A stretch of 64,000 nucleotides of DNA from Kiloniellales bacterium (GTDB lineage Bacteria > Pseudomonadota > Alphaproteobacteria > Kiloniellales > JAKSDN01), in NCBI GenBank assembly GCA_030064845.1, contig JASJEC010000007.1, positions 31,098 through 95,097 of the forward strand, in the 5' to 3' direction. Under the pieces are notes generated by a model that searched no databases, had not been told where the DNA came from, and saw nothing but the letters and a program-made list of their open reading frames with translations. Position numbers and translations under genes: made by a program. The stretch's first letter is position 1; every line of letters starts with the position of its first letter. Shown here piece by piece: positions 53,628 to 62,186 of the stretch.

Positions 53628-54083
53628 ATGATTGAAATTCCAGGCATCATGGATCATGTTACGGACATGGCTACGGAACGAACATTCAGCGTCGTGATTG
53701 ACCGCCTCCAGCAGGCGGGTCTCCGGCCGACGCGTCAGCGCTTGGCCCTGTCGCGGCTGCTGTTCGAGCAGGGCGACCGGCATCTGACGGCCGAACAGCT
53801 CCACAGCGAGGCGATCGGGGCCAACGTCAGGGTCTCGCTGGCCACCGTCTACAACACGCTGCACCAGTTCACCAAGGCGGGGCTGCTGCGCGAGGTGGTG
53901 GTCGAGGCGGGCCGGTCCTACTTCGATACCAACGTCAGCGACCATCATCACTTTTATTTCGAGGGCCGCTGCCAGCTGGTCGATATCCCGGAGCATGCGG
54001 TCAAGCTGGCCGAGATGCCGACCCCGCCGGAGGGCACGCGCCTGAGCCGCGTGGACGTGATAATCCGCGTCTCGGACCAGTAG
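53628..54083 (+). CDS. irr: Iron response regulator Irr
   Basis: A Fur-superfamily regulator that represses or activates iron genes under iron limitation and is destabilised by haem. 151 residues: LRPTRQRLALSRLLFEQGDRHLTAEQLHSEA and the recognition helix VSLATVYNTLHQFTKAGLL; the DHHHFYFEGRC histidine cluster is the Irr-type haem/metal site. The N-terminal haem-regulatory GC motif known from Bradyrhizobium is absent. Starts at 53628 and 53649 (MDHVTDMATERTF) both fit. Confidence 0.92.
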   Translation: MIEIPGIMDHVTDMATERTFSVVIDRLQQAGLRPTRQRLALSRLLFEQGDRHLTAEQLHSEAIGANVRVSLATVYNTLHQFTKAGLLREVVVEAGRSYFDTNVSDHHHFYFEGRCQLVDIPEHAVKLAEMPTPPEGTRLSRVDVIIRVSDQ

Positions 54084-54105
54084 GTTACATATAAAATTCA
54101 GGTTC

Positions 54106-54133
54106 TTAAGAACGATTCTCGAATCGTTCTAAA
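54106..54133. promoter_or_regulatory. ICE-like (Irr/iron control element) operator
   Basis: A perfect 10-bp inverted repeat AGAACGATTC-TC-GAATCGTTCT at 54109-54130. Extended outward to TTA and AAA, it contains a left box TTAAGAACGATTCTCGA and an overlapping right box ending TTCTAAA, each resembling TTTAGAA-NNN-TTCTAAA. It sits just upstream of a promoter and just downstream of irr. The match to the ICE consensus is from memory. Confidence 0.6.
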
Positions 54134-54136
54134 TTG

Positions 54137-54165
54137 TTGACAAGCGTGCCAGTGTGAACTAGTAC
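54137..54165 (+). promoter_or_regulatory. Promoter of the rubrerythrin gene
   Basis: TTGACA at 54137-54142 and TAGTAC at 54160-54165 with a 17-base spacer. The ICE-like palindrome ends four bases before the -35 box, a position where a bound repressor would block polymerase. Confidence 0.55.
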
Positions 54166-54261
54166 GTGCCTGCAGACGCCTGGGATCCTTTCCGGGCGCG
54201 AAAAGACGGCGCCGCGGTCGCCGCGCCGCCCCATTTACTTCAAATCGTGAGAGGGAGAGCG

Positions 54262-54684
54262 ATGCCTAATCTTAAGAACTCCAAGACCGAGCAGAACCTG
54301 AAGGACGCATTCTCCGGCGAGAGCCAGGCCAACCGCCGGTATCTCTACTTCGCGCAGAAGGCCGACGTCGAAGGTTACAACGACGTTGCTGCGGTGTTCC
54401 GTTCGACCGCCGAGGGTGAGACCGGCCACGCCCACGGGCACCTGCAGTACCTCGAGGAAGTCGGCGACCCCGCCACTGGCGAGCCGATCGGCGCGACCTC
54501 CGAGAACCTCAAGGCGGCGATCGCCGGCGAGACCCACGAGTACACCGACATGTACCCGGGCATGGCCCGCACCGCGCGGGAAGAGGGCTTCGAGGAGATT
54601 GCCGACTGGTTCGAGACCCTGGCGAAGGCTGAGAAGAGCCACGCCGGACGGTTCCAGAAGGCCCTGGACACGATGGACAGCTGA
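54262..54684 (+). CDS. Rubrerythrin (diiron domain only)
   Basis: 140 residues of four-helix diiron protein: [95 protein letters not shown], giving the paired ExxH iron ligands. The C-terminal rubredoxin domain (two CxxC) is missing, so electrons must come from another protein. The role would be peroxide reduction or iron handling. The ATG at 54262 has GAGGGAGAG just upstream. Confidence 0.92.
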   Translation: MPNLKNSKTEQNLKDAFSGESQANRRYLYFAQKADVEGYNDVAAVFRSTAEGETGHAHGHLQYLEEVGDPATGEPIGATSENLKAAIAGETHEYTDMYPGMARTAREEGFEEIADWFETLAKAEKSHAGRFQKALDTMDS

Positions 54685-54882
54685 ACCGATCCCGTCGGAC
54701 TGTCTTTCGCATGCTGGCGCGAGGTCTTTTCGGCCTCGCGTTCCAGCGCCATGTTGACTTACCCTGACGCAGTGCCGCCCGTCAGCCCGCCCTAGCGGGT
54801 AAGGGTCGAGCGACGCAGCCTTAATCACCGCGGGCTCGGTCGCATAGCGTTTCCGCGTCCGCAAAACCCGTGAGGAGAGATC

Positions 54883-56232
54883 ATGCGCGAGGGCAGCCTC
54901 GACGCGCCGACGCGTCATCCCATCGCCTGGCAGGACCCCGATTTCACCGACCCCGAAAAGATAGATGCCGAGCTGCGCCGCGTCTTCGACATCTGCCACG
55001 GCTGCCGGCGCTGTTTTAATCTCTGCGATTCCTTTCCGCGCCTATTCGACCTGATCGACGAGTCCGAGAGCGGCGAGCTCGATTCGGTCGACTCGAAGGA
55101 CTTCAAGCCGGTCGTCGACGCCTGCACGCTGTGCGACATGTGCTTCCTGACCAAATGCCCCTACGTGCCGCCGCACGAGTTCGACCTGGATTTCCCGCAT
55201 CTCATGCTGCGTTACCGGGCGGCCGAGCTGGCCCGCGGCGAGATACCCCGGGCCCATCGCGAGCTGACCAAGACCGACCGCAACGGCCGCATGGGCCTGT
55301 TCGGCGCCGGGCTGGCCAACTGGGCCGGCAAGACCTCGAACAGCCTGACCCGGGGCGTCATGGAGAGCGTCGCCGGGGTCGACCCGCAGGCGGAGCTGCC
55401 CCAATTCCACGGCCTGACCTTCGAGTTGCGCGCGCGCGGCGAGGCCGCCGAGGTCAACCGCGACGCGCCAGCCTTCGGGCGGAAGGCGGCGCTCTACGCC
55501 ACCTGCTTCGTCAACTACAACAACCCCGACATCGGATCGGCGGCGCGCGCGGTCCTGACGCACAACGGAGTCGAGACCGAGGTGGTCTATCCCTCGTGCT
55601 GCGGCATGCCCCAGCTCGAGCAGGGCGACCTGGCCAAGGTCGCCGCGACGGCGAAGCGCGTCGCCAAGGAGCTCGGCGCCTGGATCGACCAGGGCTACGA
55701 CATCGTTGCGCCGGTGCCGTCCTGCGCGCTGATGCTGAAATTCGAGTGGCCGTTGATCGTGCCGGACGACCCGGCGGTCAAGCGTCTCGCCGAGGCGACC
55801 TTCGACATCAGCGAATACGTGGTCGGCATCGCCAAGAAGGAGGGGCTGGCCGACGGACTGCGCCCGCTGCCCGGCGGCGTGACGGTCCACCTCGCGTGCC
55901 ACTCCCGGGCCCAGAACATGGGCCAGAAGGCGGCGGAACTCCTGCGGCTCGTCCCGGACACGGAGGTCCAGGTGGTCGAGCGCTGCTCGGGCCACGGCGG
56001 CTCCTGGGGCATCATGAAGGACAATTTCGATACCGCGCTCAAGGTCGGCAAGCCGGTCGTTCGGCAGGTCGCCCAGGCCGGCAAGGCTTTCCTGGCGTCC
56101 GAGTGCCCGCTGGCCGGCTCCCACATCATCCAGGGCCTGGAGCGCCTGAACGGCGAGGACGAGAGCCCTCGGCCGAAGACCTCCGCCCACCCGATCGAAC
56201 TCTTCGCCCGCGCCTACGGCCTGGCAGAATAG
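54883..56232 (+). CDS. CCG-domain Fe-S protein (heterodisulfide reductase-related)
   Basis: 449 residues. N-terminal pair of [4Fe-4S] motifs: CHGCRRCFNLC (about 46-56) and CTLCDMCFLTKCP (about 85-97). Two cysteine-rich domains follow: SCCGMPQLEQG (complete CCG) and a divergent second one, RCSGHGG, where Ser replaces the second Cys. It resembles GlpC/HdrB-type electron-transfer subunits but has no flavin partner nearby. Between the rubrerythrin and DUF3501 genes it is a plausible electron donor to the rubrerythrin, which lacks a rubredoxin domain (inference). Confidence 0.85.
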   Translation: MREGSLDAPTRHPIAWQDPDFTDPEKIDAELRRVFDICHGCRRCFNLCDSFPRLFDLIDESESGELDSVDSKDFKPVVDACTLCDMCFLTKCPYVPPHEFDLDFPHLMLRYRAAELARGEIPRAHRELTKTDRNGRMGLFGAGLANWAGKTSNSLTRGVMESVAGVDPQAELPQFHGLTFELRARGEAAEVNRDAPAFGRKAALYATCFVNYNNPDIGSAARAVLTHNGVETEVVYPSCCGMPQLEQGDLAKVAATAKRVAKELGAWIDQGYDIVAPVPSCALMLKFEWPLIVPDDPAVKRLAEATFDISEYVVGIAKKEGLADGLRPLPGGVTVHLACHSRAQNMGQKAAELLRLVPDTEVQVVERCSGHGGSWGIMKDNFDTALKVGKPVVRQVAQAGKAFLASECPLAGSHIIQGLERLNGEDESPRPKTSAHPIELFARAYGLAE

Positions 56233-56246
56233 GGAAGACTGAGACC

Positions 56247-56831
56247 ATGAAACGCGAGATCAAGCGCGATGATATCCTCTCCATGGACCGCTACGCCGGC
56301 GAGCGCAAGCAGCTCAAGGAGAAACTGGTCGCCATGAAACGCAATCGCCGGGTCGAGGTCGGCCCGGTCTGCACCTTCTACTTCGAGAACTACGAGACCA
56401 TGTGGCACCAGGTCCACGAGATGCTCTACATCGAGAAGGGCGGCGAAGAGCAGATCCCCGACGAGCTCGCGGCCTACAATCCCCTGATCCCCAACGGCCG
56501 CGAACTGGTCGCCACGGTCATGTTCGAGATCGACGATCCGGTCCGCCGGGAGAACTTCCTGGCCGGGCTGGGCGGAGTCGAGGAAACCGCCTACCTGCAG
56601 ATCGGCGACACGACGGTCGACGGCAAGCCCGAGGAGGACGTCGACCGGACGAGCGCGGACGGCAAGGCCTCGTCGGTCCAGTTCATCCACTTCCCGTTCA
56701 CCGAGGAGCAGGCCGCGGCCTTCCGGGCCGCCGGCGCCGCCGTCACGCTCGGCTTCCGCCACCCGTCCTATGGACATATGGCGCGCCTGACCGAGGACGT
56801 GCGCCAGGCACTCGCCTCGGATTTCGACTAG
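56247..56831 (+). CDS. DUF3501 family protein
   Basis: 194 residues of the uncharacterised DUF3501 family: an N-terminal KREIKRDDILSMDRYAGERKQLKEKLVAMKRNRRVEVGPVCTFYFEN is recognisable, with LIPNGRELVATVMFEIDD and HFPFTEEQAAAFRAAGAAVTLGFRHPSYGH further on. It recurs next to rubrerythrin and the CCG Fe-S protein in many proteobacteria, so a shared role is likely. It starts 14 bases after the Fe-S gene. The TAG stop is also the first triplet of the following palindrome. Confidence 0.82.
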   Translation: MKREIKRDDILSMDRYAGERKQLKEKLVAMKRNRRVEVGPVCTFYFENYETMWHQVHEMLYIEKGGEEQIPDELAAYNPLIPNGRELVATVMFEIDDPVRRENFLAGLGGVEETAYLQIGDTTVDGKPEEDVDRTSADGKASSVQFIHFPFTEEQAAAFRAAGAAVTLGFRHPSYGHMARLTEDVRQALASDFD

Positions 56832-56959
56832 TGTCCCGATTCCGAAGTTCGAGCGATCGAACTTCGGGATCAGAGGGACACTACCCCTATGATTCTAGTG
56901 TGATTCAGCTTCCGAAGTTCGACACGAGAAACATGCCGAACTTCGGAACCATCACACTA
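56829..56959. repeat. Tandem pair of long palindromes (family B)
   Basis: Palindrome 1 at 56829-56883 (TAGTGTCCCGATTCCGAAGT.../...GGACACTA, loop GCGA) and palindrome 2 at 56896-56959 (TAGTGTGATTCAGCTTCCGA.../...CATCACACTA), 12 bases apart. Both share the inner TTCCGAAGTTCG / CGAACTTCGG stem and the TAGTGT...ACACTA ends. The sequence is unrelated to family A, but the layout is the same. They take up the first part of the 323-base gap before pqiA; the rest, 56960-57154, holds no gene I can support and should contain the pqi promoter. Confidence 0.8.
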
Positions 56960-57154
56960 GAAGCTGATCGCCCTGCGGCGAGCGGTCCAGCAGGGCTTTC
57001 TAAACAGAATAGACCCGCGATTTACTTGCACCGGCCCGAAAGGATTCAGGGTTAACCCCAAATAATCCTGCGGCCCGCCACCCGGAATGATTGCGGCCTT
57101 TATTGGTCTCTTCGTCCAGGATATGATCCCGGCCCTGGGGATTGGGGATTGCCT

Positions 57155-58507
57155 ATGGCCTTTGAAGTTGGGGGTCGCGCAGAACAGGCATGGGATCGGG
57201 CCGAGGCGGATCCGGCGCCGGCGGTGGTCGCTGACGATTCCCTGATCGAATGCCATGAGTGCGGCATGGTTTACCCCGCACCGACGGATCTCCCGGATGG
57301 CGCCAAGGCCAAGTGCGGGCGCTGCGGCTACACCCTTTTCCAGAGCCGGCCCCATGCGGTCGACCGCGCCCTGATGCTCAACCTGGCCGCGCTTATCTTC
57401 TTCATTTTGGCCAACGTCTATCCCTTCATCACTTTCAAGCTGCAGGGCCGCGAGCAGGTCTCGACTTTGATCACCGGCGTGATCGAATTCATCAACCAGG
57501 ACCTGTGGATCCTGGCCATCGTGGTCTTCGGCGCCACGATCCTGTTCCCGGCGGCCAAGATCCTCTCGACCATCTACGTGCTCGCCTCGGTCAAGCTCAA
57601 TCAGCCTCAGCCGGGCCTGAAGAAGGTCTTCCGCTACGTCGAGATCATGCACCCCTGGGCCATGGTCGAGGTCTATCTGCTGGGCGTGCTGGTTGCGATC
57701 GTCAAGCTCTCCTCCATGGCAAAGCTCGAGTTCGGAGTCGGGCTCTATGCCTTCGTCGCGCTGATCCTGACCATGATCGCGGCCGAGGCGGCGCTCGAGC
57801 CGCGCGAGGTCTGGCAGCGCCTCGACCGCCTCCTGGGCCGGCCCGGTCCGCGGCCGCAGGTCTTCGAGCACATCAAGGAGAAGCTGCATCACCTGGGCTG
57901 CCACGCCTGCGGCCTGGTCAGCTGGCTGCTGCCGGGTCGGGGCCACACCGAGCCGGACTGCCCGCGCTGCGGCGTCCACATGCACCACCGCAAGCCCGAC
58001 AGCCTGGCGCGGTCCTGGGCTCTGCTGATCACCGCGACCATCCTCTACATCCCGGCCAACACCTATCCGGTCATGACCGTGATCTCCTTCGGCAAGGGGG
58101 AACCCGACACGATCCTGAGCGGTTGCAAGACACTGATCGAGGCCGGCATGTGGCCGCTCGCCCTGCTGGTCTTCTTCGCCAGCATCACGGTGCCGGTGCT
58201 GAAGATCGTCGGGCTGGCCTACCTGCTGATATCTGTTCAACGCAAGTCCAAGTGGCGGCCCCGGGACCGCACCGTGCTCTACCGGGTCGTCGAGGCGGTC
58301 GGTCGATGGTCGATGATCGACGTCTTCATGATCTCGATCCTGATCGCGCTGGTGAAGCTGGGCTCGATCGCGACGATCGAGCCGGGCGTCGGCGCGACCT
58401 CTTTCGCCGCCGTGGTGGTCTTCACGATGGTCGCCGCCATGGCCTTCGACCCCCGCCTCATCTGGGATTCCATGGAGGAAGAACATGAGCCAAGATCAGA
58501 GCCTTAG
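57155..58507 (+). CDS. pqiA: Paraquat-inducible protein A (PqiA)
   Basis: Inner-membrane partner of the MCE protein PqiB, 450 residues with two PqiA domains in tandem. Each is preceded by a zinc-ribbon-like CxxC pair (ECHECGMVYPAP...KCGRCGYTLF, and GCHACGLVSWLL...DCPRCGVHMHHRK) and contains four membrane segments. The ATG at 57155 has GGGGA 6 bases upstream; a TTG two codons earlier also opens the frame. Overlap with pqiB is 23 bases. Confidence 0.93.
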   Translation: MAFEVGGRAEQAWDRAEADPAPAVVADDSLIECHECGMVYPAPTDLPDGAKAKCGRCGYTLFQSRPHAVDRALMLNLAALIFFILANVYPFITFKLQGREQVSTLITGVIEFINQDLWILAIVVFGATILFPAAKILSTIYVLASVKLNQPQPGLKKVFRYVEIMHPWAMVEVYLLGVLVAIVKLSSMAKLEFGVGLYAFVALILTMIAAEAALEPREVWQRLDRLLGRPGPRPQVFEHIKEKLHHLGCHACGLVSWLLPGRGHTEPDCPRCGVHMHHRKPDSLARSWALLITATILYIPANTYPVMTVISFGKGEPDTILSGCKTLIEAGMWPLALLVFFASITVPVLKIVGLAYLLISVQRKSKWRPRDRTVLYRVVEAVGRWSMIDVFMISILIALVKLGSIATIEPGVGATSFAAVVVFTMVAAMAFDPRLIWDSMEEEHEPRSEP

Positions 58508-60167
58508 CGCTTCAGGCGCCGGACCCTCCGGCGGCGGGCCGCAGATCGAGGTGGGAACCCGGCGCGGCATCTCGATCGTCTGGCTGATCCCCGTCGTCGC
58601 CGGCGTGATCGCCGTCTGGCTCGCCTATACCACGATCAGCGAGCAGGGGCCGGAGATCACCATCGACTTCAAGACCGCGGTCGGCCTTGAAGCCGGCAAG
58701 ACCAAAATCAAGTTCCGCGACGTCGAGGTCGGCCTGGTCGATACCGTGTCGCTGAAGCAGGATCTCTCGGGCGTGACAGTTACCGCGAGCCTCGAGGCCG
58801 GCTCGGAGCCGCACCTCAACGAGCAGACCCGCTTCTGGGTGGTTCGGCCGCGCCTGGGCGCGGGCGGCGTTTCCGGCCTGGATACCCTGGTTTCCGGCTC
58901 CTACATCGAGATCTCCCCGGGCGGTGGGCAGAAACTCACCAAGGCCTTCGTCGGCCTGGAAACGCCGCCGGTCATCCGCCTCGACGTGCCCGGCAAGGAG
59001 TTCAACCTGATCGCCGAGACCCGGGGGTCGCTCGGCCCCGGCGCCCCGATCCTCTACAAGGGGGTGCGGGTCGGCCAGATCCTCGGCGATGAGCTGGCCG
59101 AGAACGGCTCCCAGGTCACCTTCCTCGCCTTCGTCGAGTCGCCCTACGACCAGTGGGTGACGCCGCAGAGCCGCTTCTGGAACGAGAGCGGCATCGAGGT
59201 CGAGGTCGGGGCCGACGGCGTCAACGTGCGCACCGGCTCGCTGGAGACCATCCTGAGCGGCGGCATCGCCTTCGAGACGCCGCCGTCCACGCTCAATGAA
59301 CCGGCCGAGGAAGGCACGATCTTCCAGCTCCTGGCCAGCAGGGGCGACATCGTCGAGGAAAACATCCACGAGCGCATTCCCTACGTGCTCTACTTCGACG
59401 GCTCGGTGCGCGGCCTCAATGCCGGGGCCCCGGTCGAGCTCCTGGGCATCCGCATCGGATCGGTCAGGGAAGTCCGGCTGGAAGTGTTGGACGACAATCG
59501 GTTCCGGATCCCCGTGGTGATCTCGATCGAGCCGGAACGGGCGGGCGTCAAGAGCAGCGGCGACCCCTACGGATCCGCCGACGCCCTGATCCGACGCGGC
59601 CTGCGAGGGCAGCTCCGCTCGGGCAGTCTGCTGACGGGACAGCTCTATGTCGCCCTGGACTTCTTCCCCGACGCGGAACCGGCCGAGCTTGGCATGAAGG
59701 GACTCTACCCGGAGATTCCCACCGTTCCCCAGGACATCGAGCAGATCACCCAGTCGGCCACGGAAATCCTGCAGAATCTCGCCGCGCTGCCGCTCGACGA
59801 GCTGATCGCGGACGTGCGCCGCACGGTCCAGGGGGTCGAGGTGCTGGTCGACTCGCCGGAGATGAAGCAGTCCGTCAAGTCGCTCGACTCGGCACTCGCC
59901 GGGGTCGACAAGCTGGTGCAGCGGGACGTCGGGCCGATGCTGGCCAACCTGCGCCAGGCCTCGGCCTCCGCCGACACGGCCCTGGAGCAGGCGAACACCC
60001 TGATCGAATCGGTCGACACACTGGTCGGCGCCGACGCCCAGCTGCGCTACGACCTGATCCAGATGGTGAACGAGTTCTCCGAGGCGGCGAAGTCGATCCG
60101 CGTGCTCGCGGACTTTCTCGAGCAGAACCCGGATGCGCTGCTGAGAGGCAAGGGAGGGGTTCAGTAA
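58485..60167 (+). CDS. pqiB: MCE-family intermembrane transport protein PqiB
   Basis: 560 residues: one N-terminal membrane anchor (SIVWLIPVVAGVIAVWLAY), three MCE domains (from about 45, 160 and 285), and a C-terminal coiled-coil region rich in VRRTVQGVEVLVDSPEM and LANLRQASASADTALEQANTLIESV. In E. coli PqiB hexamers form a periplasm-spanning tube for lipid transfer. It shares one base with pqiC (TAATG). Confidence 0.95.
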   Translation: MSQDQSLSASGAGPSGGGPQIEVGTRRGISIVWLIPVVAGVIAVWLAYTTISEQGPEITIDFKTAVGLEAGKTKIKFRDVEVGLVDTVSLKQDLSGVTVTASLEAGSEPHLNEQTRFWVVRPRLGAGGVSGLDTLVSGSYIEISPGGGQKLTKAFVGLETPPVIRLDVPGKEFNLIAETRGSLGPGAPILYKGVRVGQILGDELAENGSQVTFLAFVESPYDQWVTPQSRFWNESGIEVEVGADGVNVRTGSLETILSGGIAFETPPSTLNEPAEEGTIFQLLASRGDIVEENIHERIPYVLYFDGSVRGLNAGAPVELLGIRIGSVREVRLEVLDDNRFRIPVVISIEPERAGVKSSGDPYGSADALIRRGLRGQLRSGSLLTGQLYVALDFFPDAEPAELGMKGLYPEIPTVPQDIEQITQSATEILQNLAALPLDELIADVRRTVQGVEVLVDSPEMKQSVKSLDSALAGVDKLVQRDVGPMLANLRQASASADTALEQANTLIESVDTLVGADAQLRYDLIQMVNEFSEAAKSIRVLADFLEQNPDALLRGKGGVQ

Positions 60168-60784
60168 TGATCGAGAGCTATCGCCGCGGGCGCCGCCAGG
60201 GACCTCTGGTCCTGTTTCTCGCACTGCTGTTCGTGCCGCTTGCGGCCTGCACGGAGAGCCCGCCGACCAACCTCTACATGATTTCGGGCCTAGAGACCGA
60301 GGCGGTCAATCGGACCTCGACAGCCTCGAGCCCGGTGATCGGCGTGGGTCCGATCTCGGTACCGTCCTATCTCGACCGGCCGCAGATCGTCAGGCGGGCC
60401 AGTGCGAACAAGCTGGTGGTCGGCGAGTTCGACCGCTGGGCGGAGCCGCTGAAGGAGCTGGTCTCTAGGGTCCTGGCCGAGAACCTGGCGGTGATCCTCG
60501 AGAGCGACACGGTCTTCACCCTGCCGCGCCGCCGCCTCTCCGAGGTCGACATCCAGGTCGAGCTCGAGGTCTCCCGTTTCGACGCGGCGCCGGACGGCGT
60601 GGTCCATCTGACCGGCCGCTGGGCGATCTATTCCGCGGGCGGCAAGAACCTGGCGGCGGCTAAGAAGTCGATGATACGCGAGCAGGCCGGAAGCGACGAC
60701 TACGAGGACTTGACCATCGCTATGAGCCGGGCGCTGGAGCGTCTGAGCCAGGAGATCGCGGTCGAGCTGCGCCCCCTGCTCTGA
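60167..60784 (+). CDS. pqiC: PqiC outer-membrane lipoprotein
   Basis: 205 residues with a lipoprotein signal peptide (LVLFLALLFVPLAAC, lipobox LAAC, acylation at Cys28). The rest is the ABC-type transport auxiliary component fold of PqiC: NLYMISGLE, IGVGPISVPSYLDRPQIVRR, EFDRWAEPLKELVSRVLAENLA. It forms the outer-membrane end of the PqiABC system. Confidence 0.93.
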   Translation: MIESYRRGRRQGPLVLFLALLFVPLAACTESPPTNLYMISGLETEAVNRTSTASSPVIGVGPISVPSYLDRPQIVRRASANKLVVGEFDRWAEPLKELVSRVLAENLAVILESDTVFTLPRRRLSEVDIQVELEVSRFDAAPDGVVHLTGRWAIYSAGGKNLAAAKKSMIREQAGSDDYEDLTIAMSRALERLSQEIAVELRPLL

Positions 60785-60822
60785 GCCTTGCCGCTCGGGG
60801 CGCGGTCTACCTCGGCGGCCTC

Positions 60823-61656
60823 ATGAAAGACACTGACTGCGTCGCCTTCCTGCGCGCCGCTCTGCCGCGCCTCGGGCTGCGCTGGCCGGGCTTCCGCAAG
60901 GTGCGCGGCACGGTCTGCAAGCGACTCGGTCGGCGGCTGCGCGCGCTGGGGCTCGAGGACCTCGAGGCCTACAATGCGCTGTTGGAGGCGGACCCAGAGG
61001 AGTGGCGACGGCTCGACGCCCTCTGCCGCATCCCGATCTCGCGCTTCTACCGGGACCGCAAGGTTTTCGAGGCCCTCGCAGAGGTCATCCTGCCGGAACT
61101 GGCCGAGAGGGCGGTCGGGCGCGCTTCGCCGCAGATCCGCTGCTGGAGCGCCGGTTGCGCCTCCGGCGAGGAGGCCTACAGCCTGGCCCTCGCCTGGGAG
61201 ATCGGCGTCGCCGGGCATTTCCCGCAGGCCCGGCTCGCTGTCATGGGAACAGACGTTGATCCGGTGATGGTGCGGCGGGCCGAGGAGGCTTGCTACGGCG
61301 GCGGGACCCTGAAGGACCTCCCACCGGCCTGGCTGGACGGGGCCTTCCGCCGCAGGGACGGCTTGTTCTGCCTGCGCCGGCGGTTCCGCTCGGCGGTGCG
61401 CTTCGCGGTCCAGGACCTGCGCCGGGAGAGGCCGGCGGAAAAATTTGACCTGATCCTCTGCCGCAACCTCGCGTTCACCTACTTCGAGGCCGGGCTTCAG
61501 CAGACCGTCCTTTCCCGGCTCGCGAAATGCCTCGAGCCGAACGGCTACCTGGTAATCGGGGCGCACGAGAACCTACCGCCCGGCCCGCAGGGGTTTCGCC
61601 GGGCGGTCGACTCGCTTCCGATCTTCGTTAGGGCCGAGGCGGAATCCCGCGCCTGA
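60823..61656 (+). CDS. CheR-type protein-glutamate methyltransferase, orphan
   Basis: 277 residues: a CheR N-terminal helical region and a SAM methyltransferase with RIPISRFYRDRKVFEAL, WSAGCASGEEAYSLALAW (motif I), GTDVDPVMVRRA and LILCRNLAFTYF. The N-terminal part is Arg-rich. No other chemotaxis gene is nearby, so it may be a stand-alone relative with a different target. It follows pqiC by 38 bases on the same strand but need not share its function. Confidence 0.85.
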   Translation: MKDTDCVAFLRAALPRLGLRWPGFRKVRGTVCKRLGRRLRALGLEDLEAYNALLEADPEEWRRLDALCRIPISRFYRDRKVFEALAEVILPELAERAVGRASPQIRCWSAGCASGEEAYSLALAWEIGVAGHFPQARLAVMGTDVDPVMVRRAEEACYGGGTLKDLPPAWLDGAFRRRDGLFCLRRRFRSAVRFAVQDLRRERPAEKFDLILCRNLAFTYFEAGLQQTVLSRLAKCLEPNGYLVIGAHENLPPGPQGFRRAVDSLPIFVRAEAESRA

Positions 61657-61690
61657 CGATATCAGCGCGTCCCGGGTTGGACCGCCGGCG

Positions 61691-62071
61691 TCAGCCCTCG
61701 CTCATCTCGGCCTGCTTCCAGGCGGCGTAGCCGCCCGCCAGGGAAGCCGCCTCGCGGTAGCCCATCTCCAACAGGGTCTTCGCCGCAAGCGCGGAACGGC
61801 CGCCCGTGCCGCAGTAGCAGATGATGCGGCCTTGCGGGTCGAGCGCCGGATTGTAGATCGGGCTCTCGGGGTCGGCCTGGAACTCCAGCATGCCGCGCGA
61901 CACATGGACCGAGCCCGGGATGATTCCCTGCTGCTCGCGCTCCAACTCGTCGCGCACGTCGACCAGCACGGTGTCGGGGTCTTCCATGTGATAGGGCAGG
62001 TCCTGGACCGAAACGGTTTCGATGGCCGCGTTGGCTTCGGCCAGTAGATCCTTGAATCCGCGTTTGAGCAT
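61691..62071 (-). CDS. Rhodanese-domain protein
   Basis: A single-domain rhodanese (sulfurtransferase fold), 126 residues. VLVDVRDELEREQQGIIPGSVHVSRGMLEF precedes the active-site loop ICYCGTGGRSALAAKTLLEMGY, with the cysteine in the CGTGGRS loop. The ATG at 62071 has GGGGA upstream; a TTG at 62092 is weaker. The sulfur acceptor is unknown. Confidence 0.9.
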   Translation of the reverse strand: MLKRGFKDLLAEANAAIETVSVQDLPYHMEDPDTVLVDVRDELEREQQGIIPGSVHVSRGMLEFQADPESPIYNPALDPQGRIICYCGTGGRSALAAKTLLEMGYREAASLAGGYAAWKQAEMSEG

Positions 62072-62186
62072 GGCTGTCCCCGGTCTGTTCAACCGTCACC
62101 TTAGCGCCGCCGCGGCCCGGCGCCCATGATCTTCGTCAACCGCCCGATTGGGAGCGCGCGAGCGTGGGGGGCCGGACCGCCACCTT

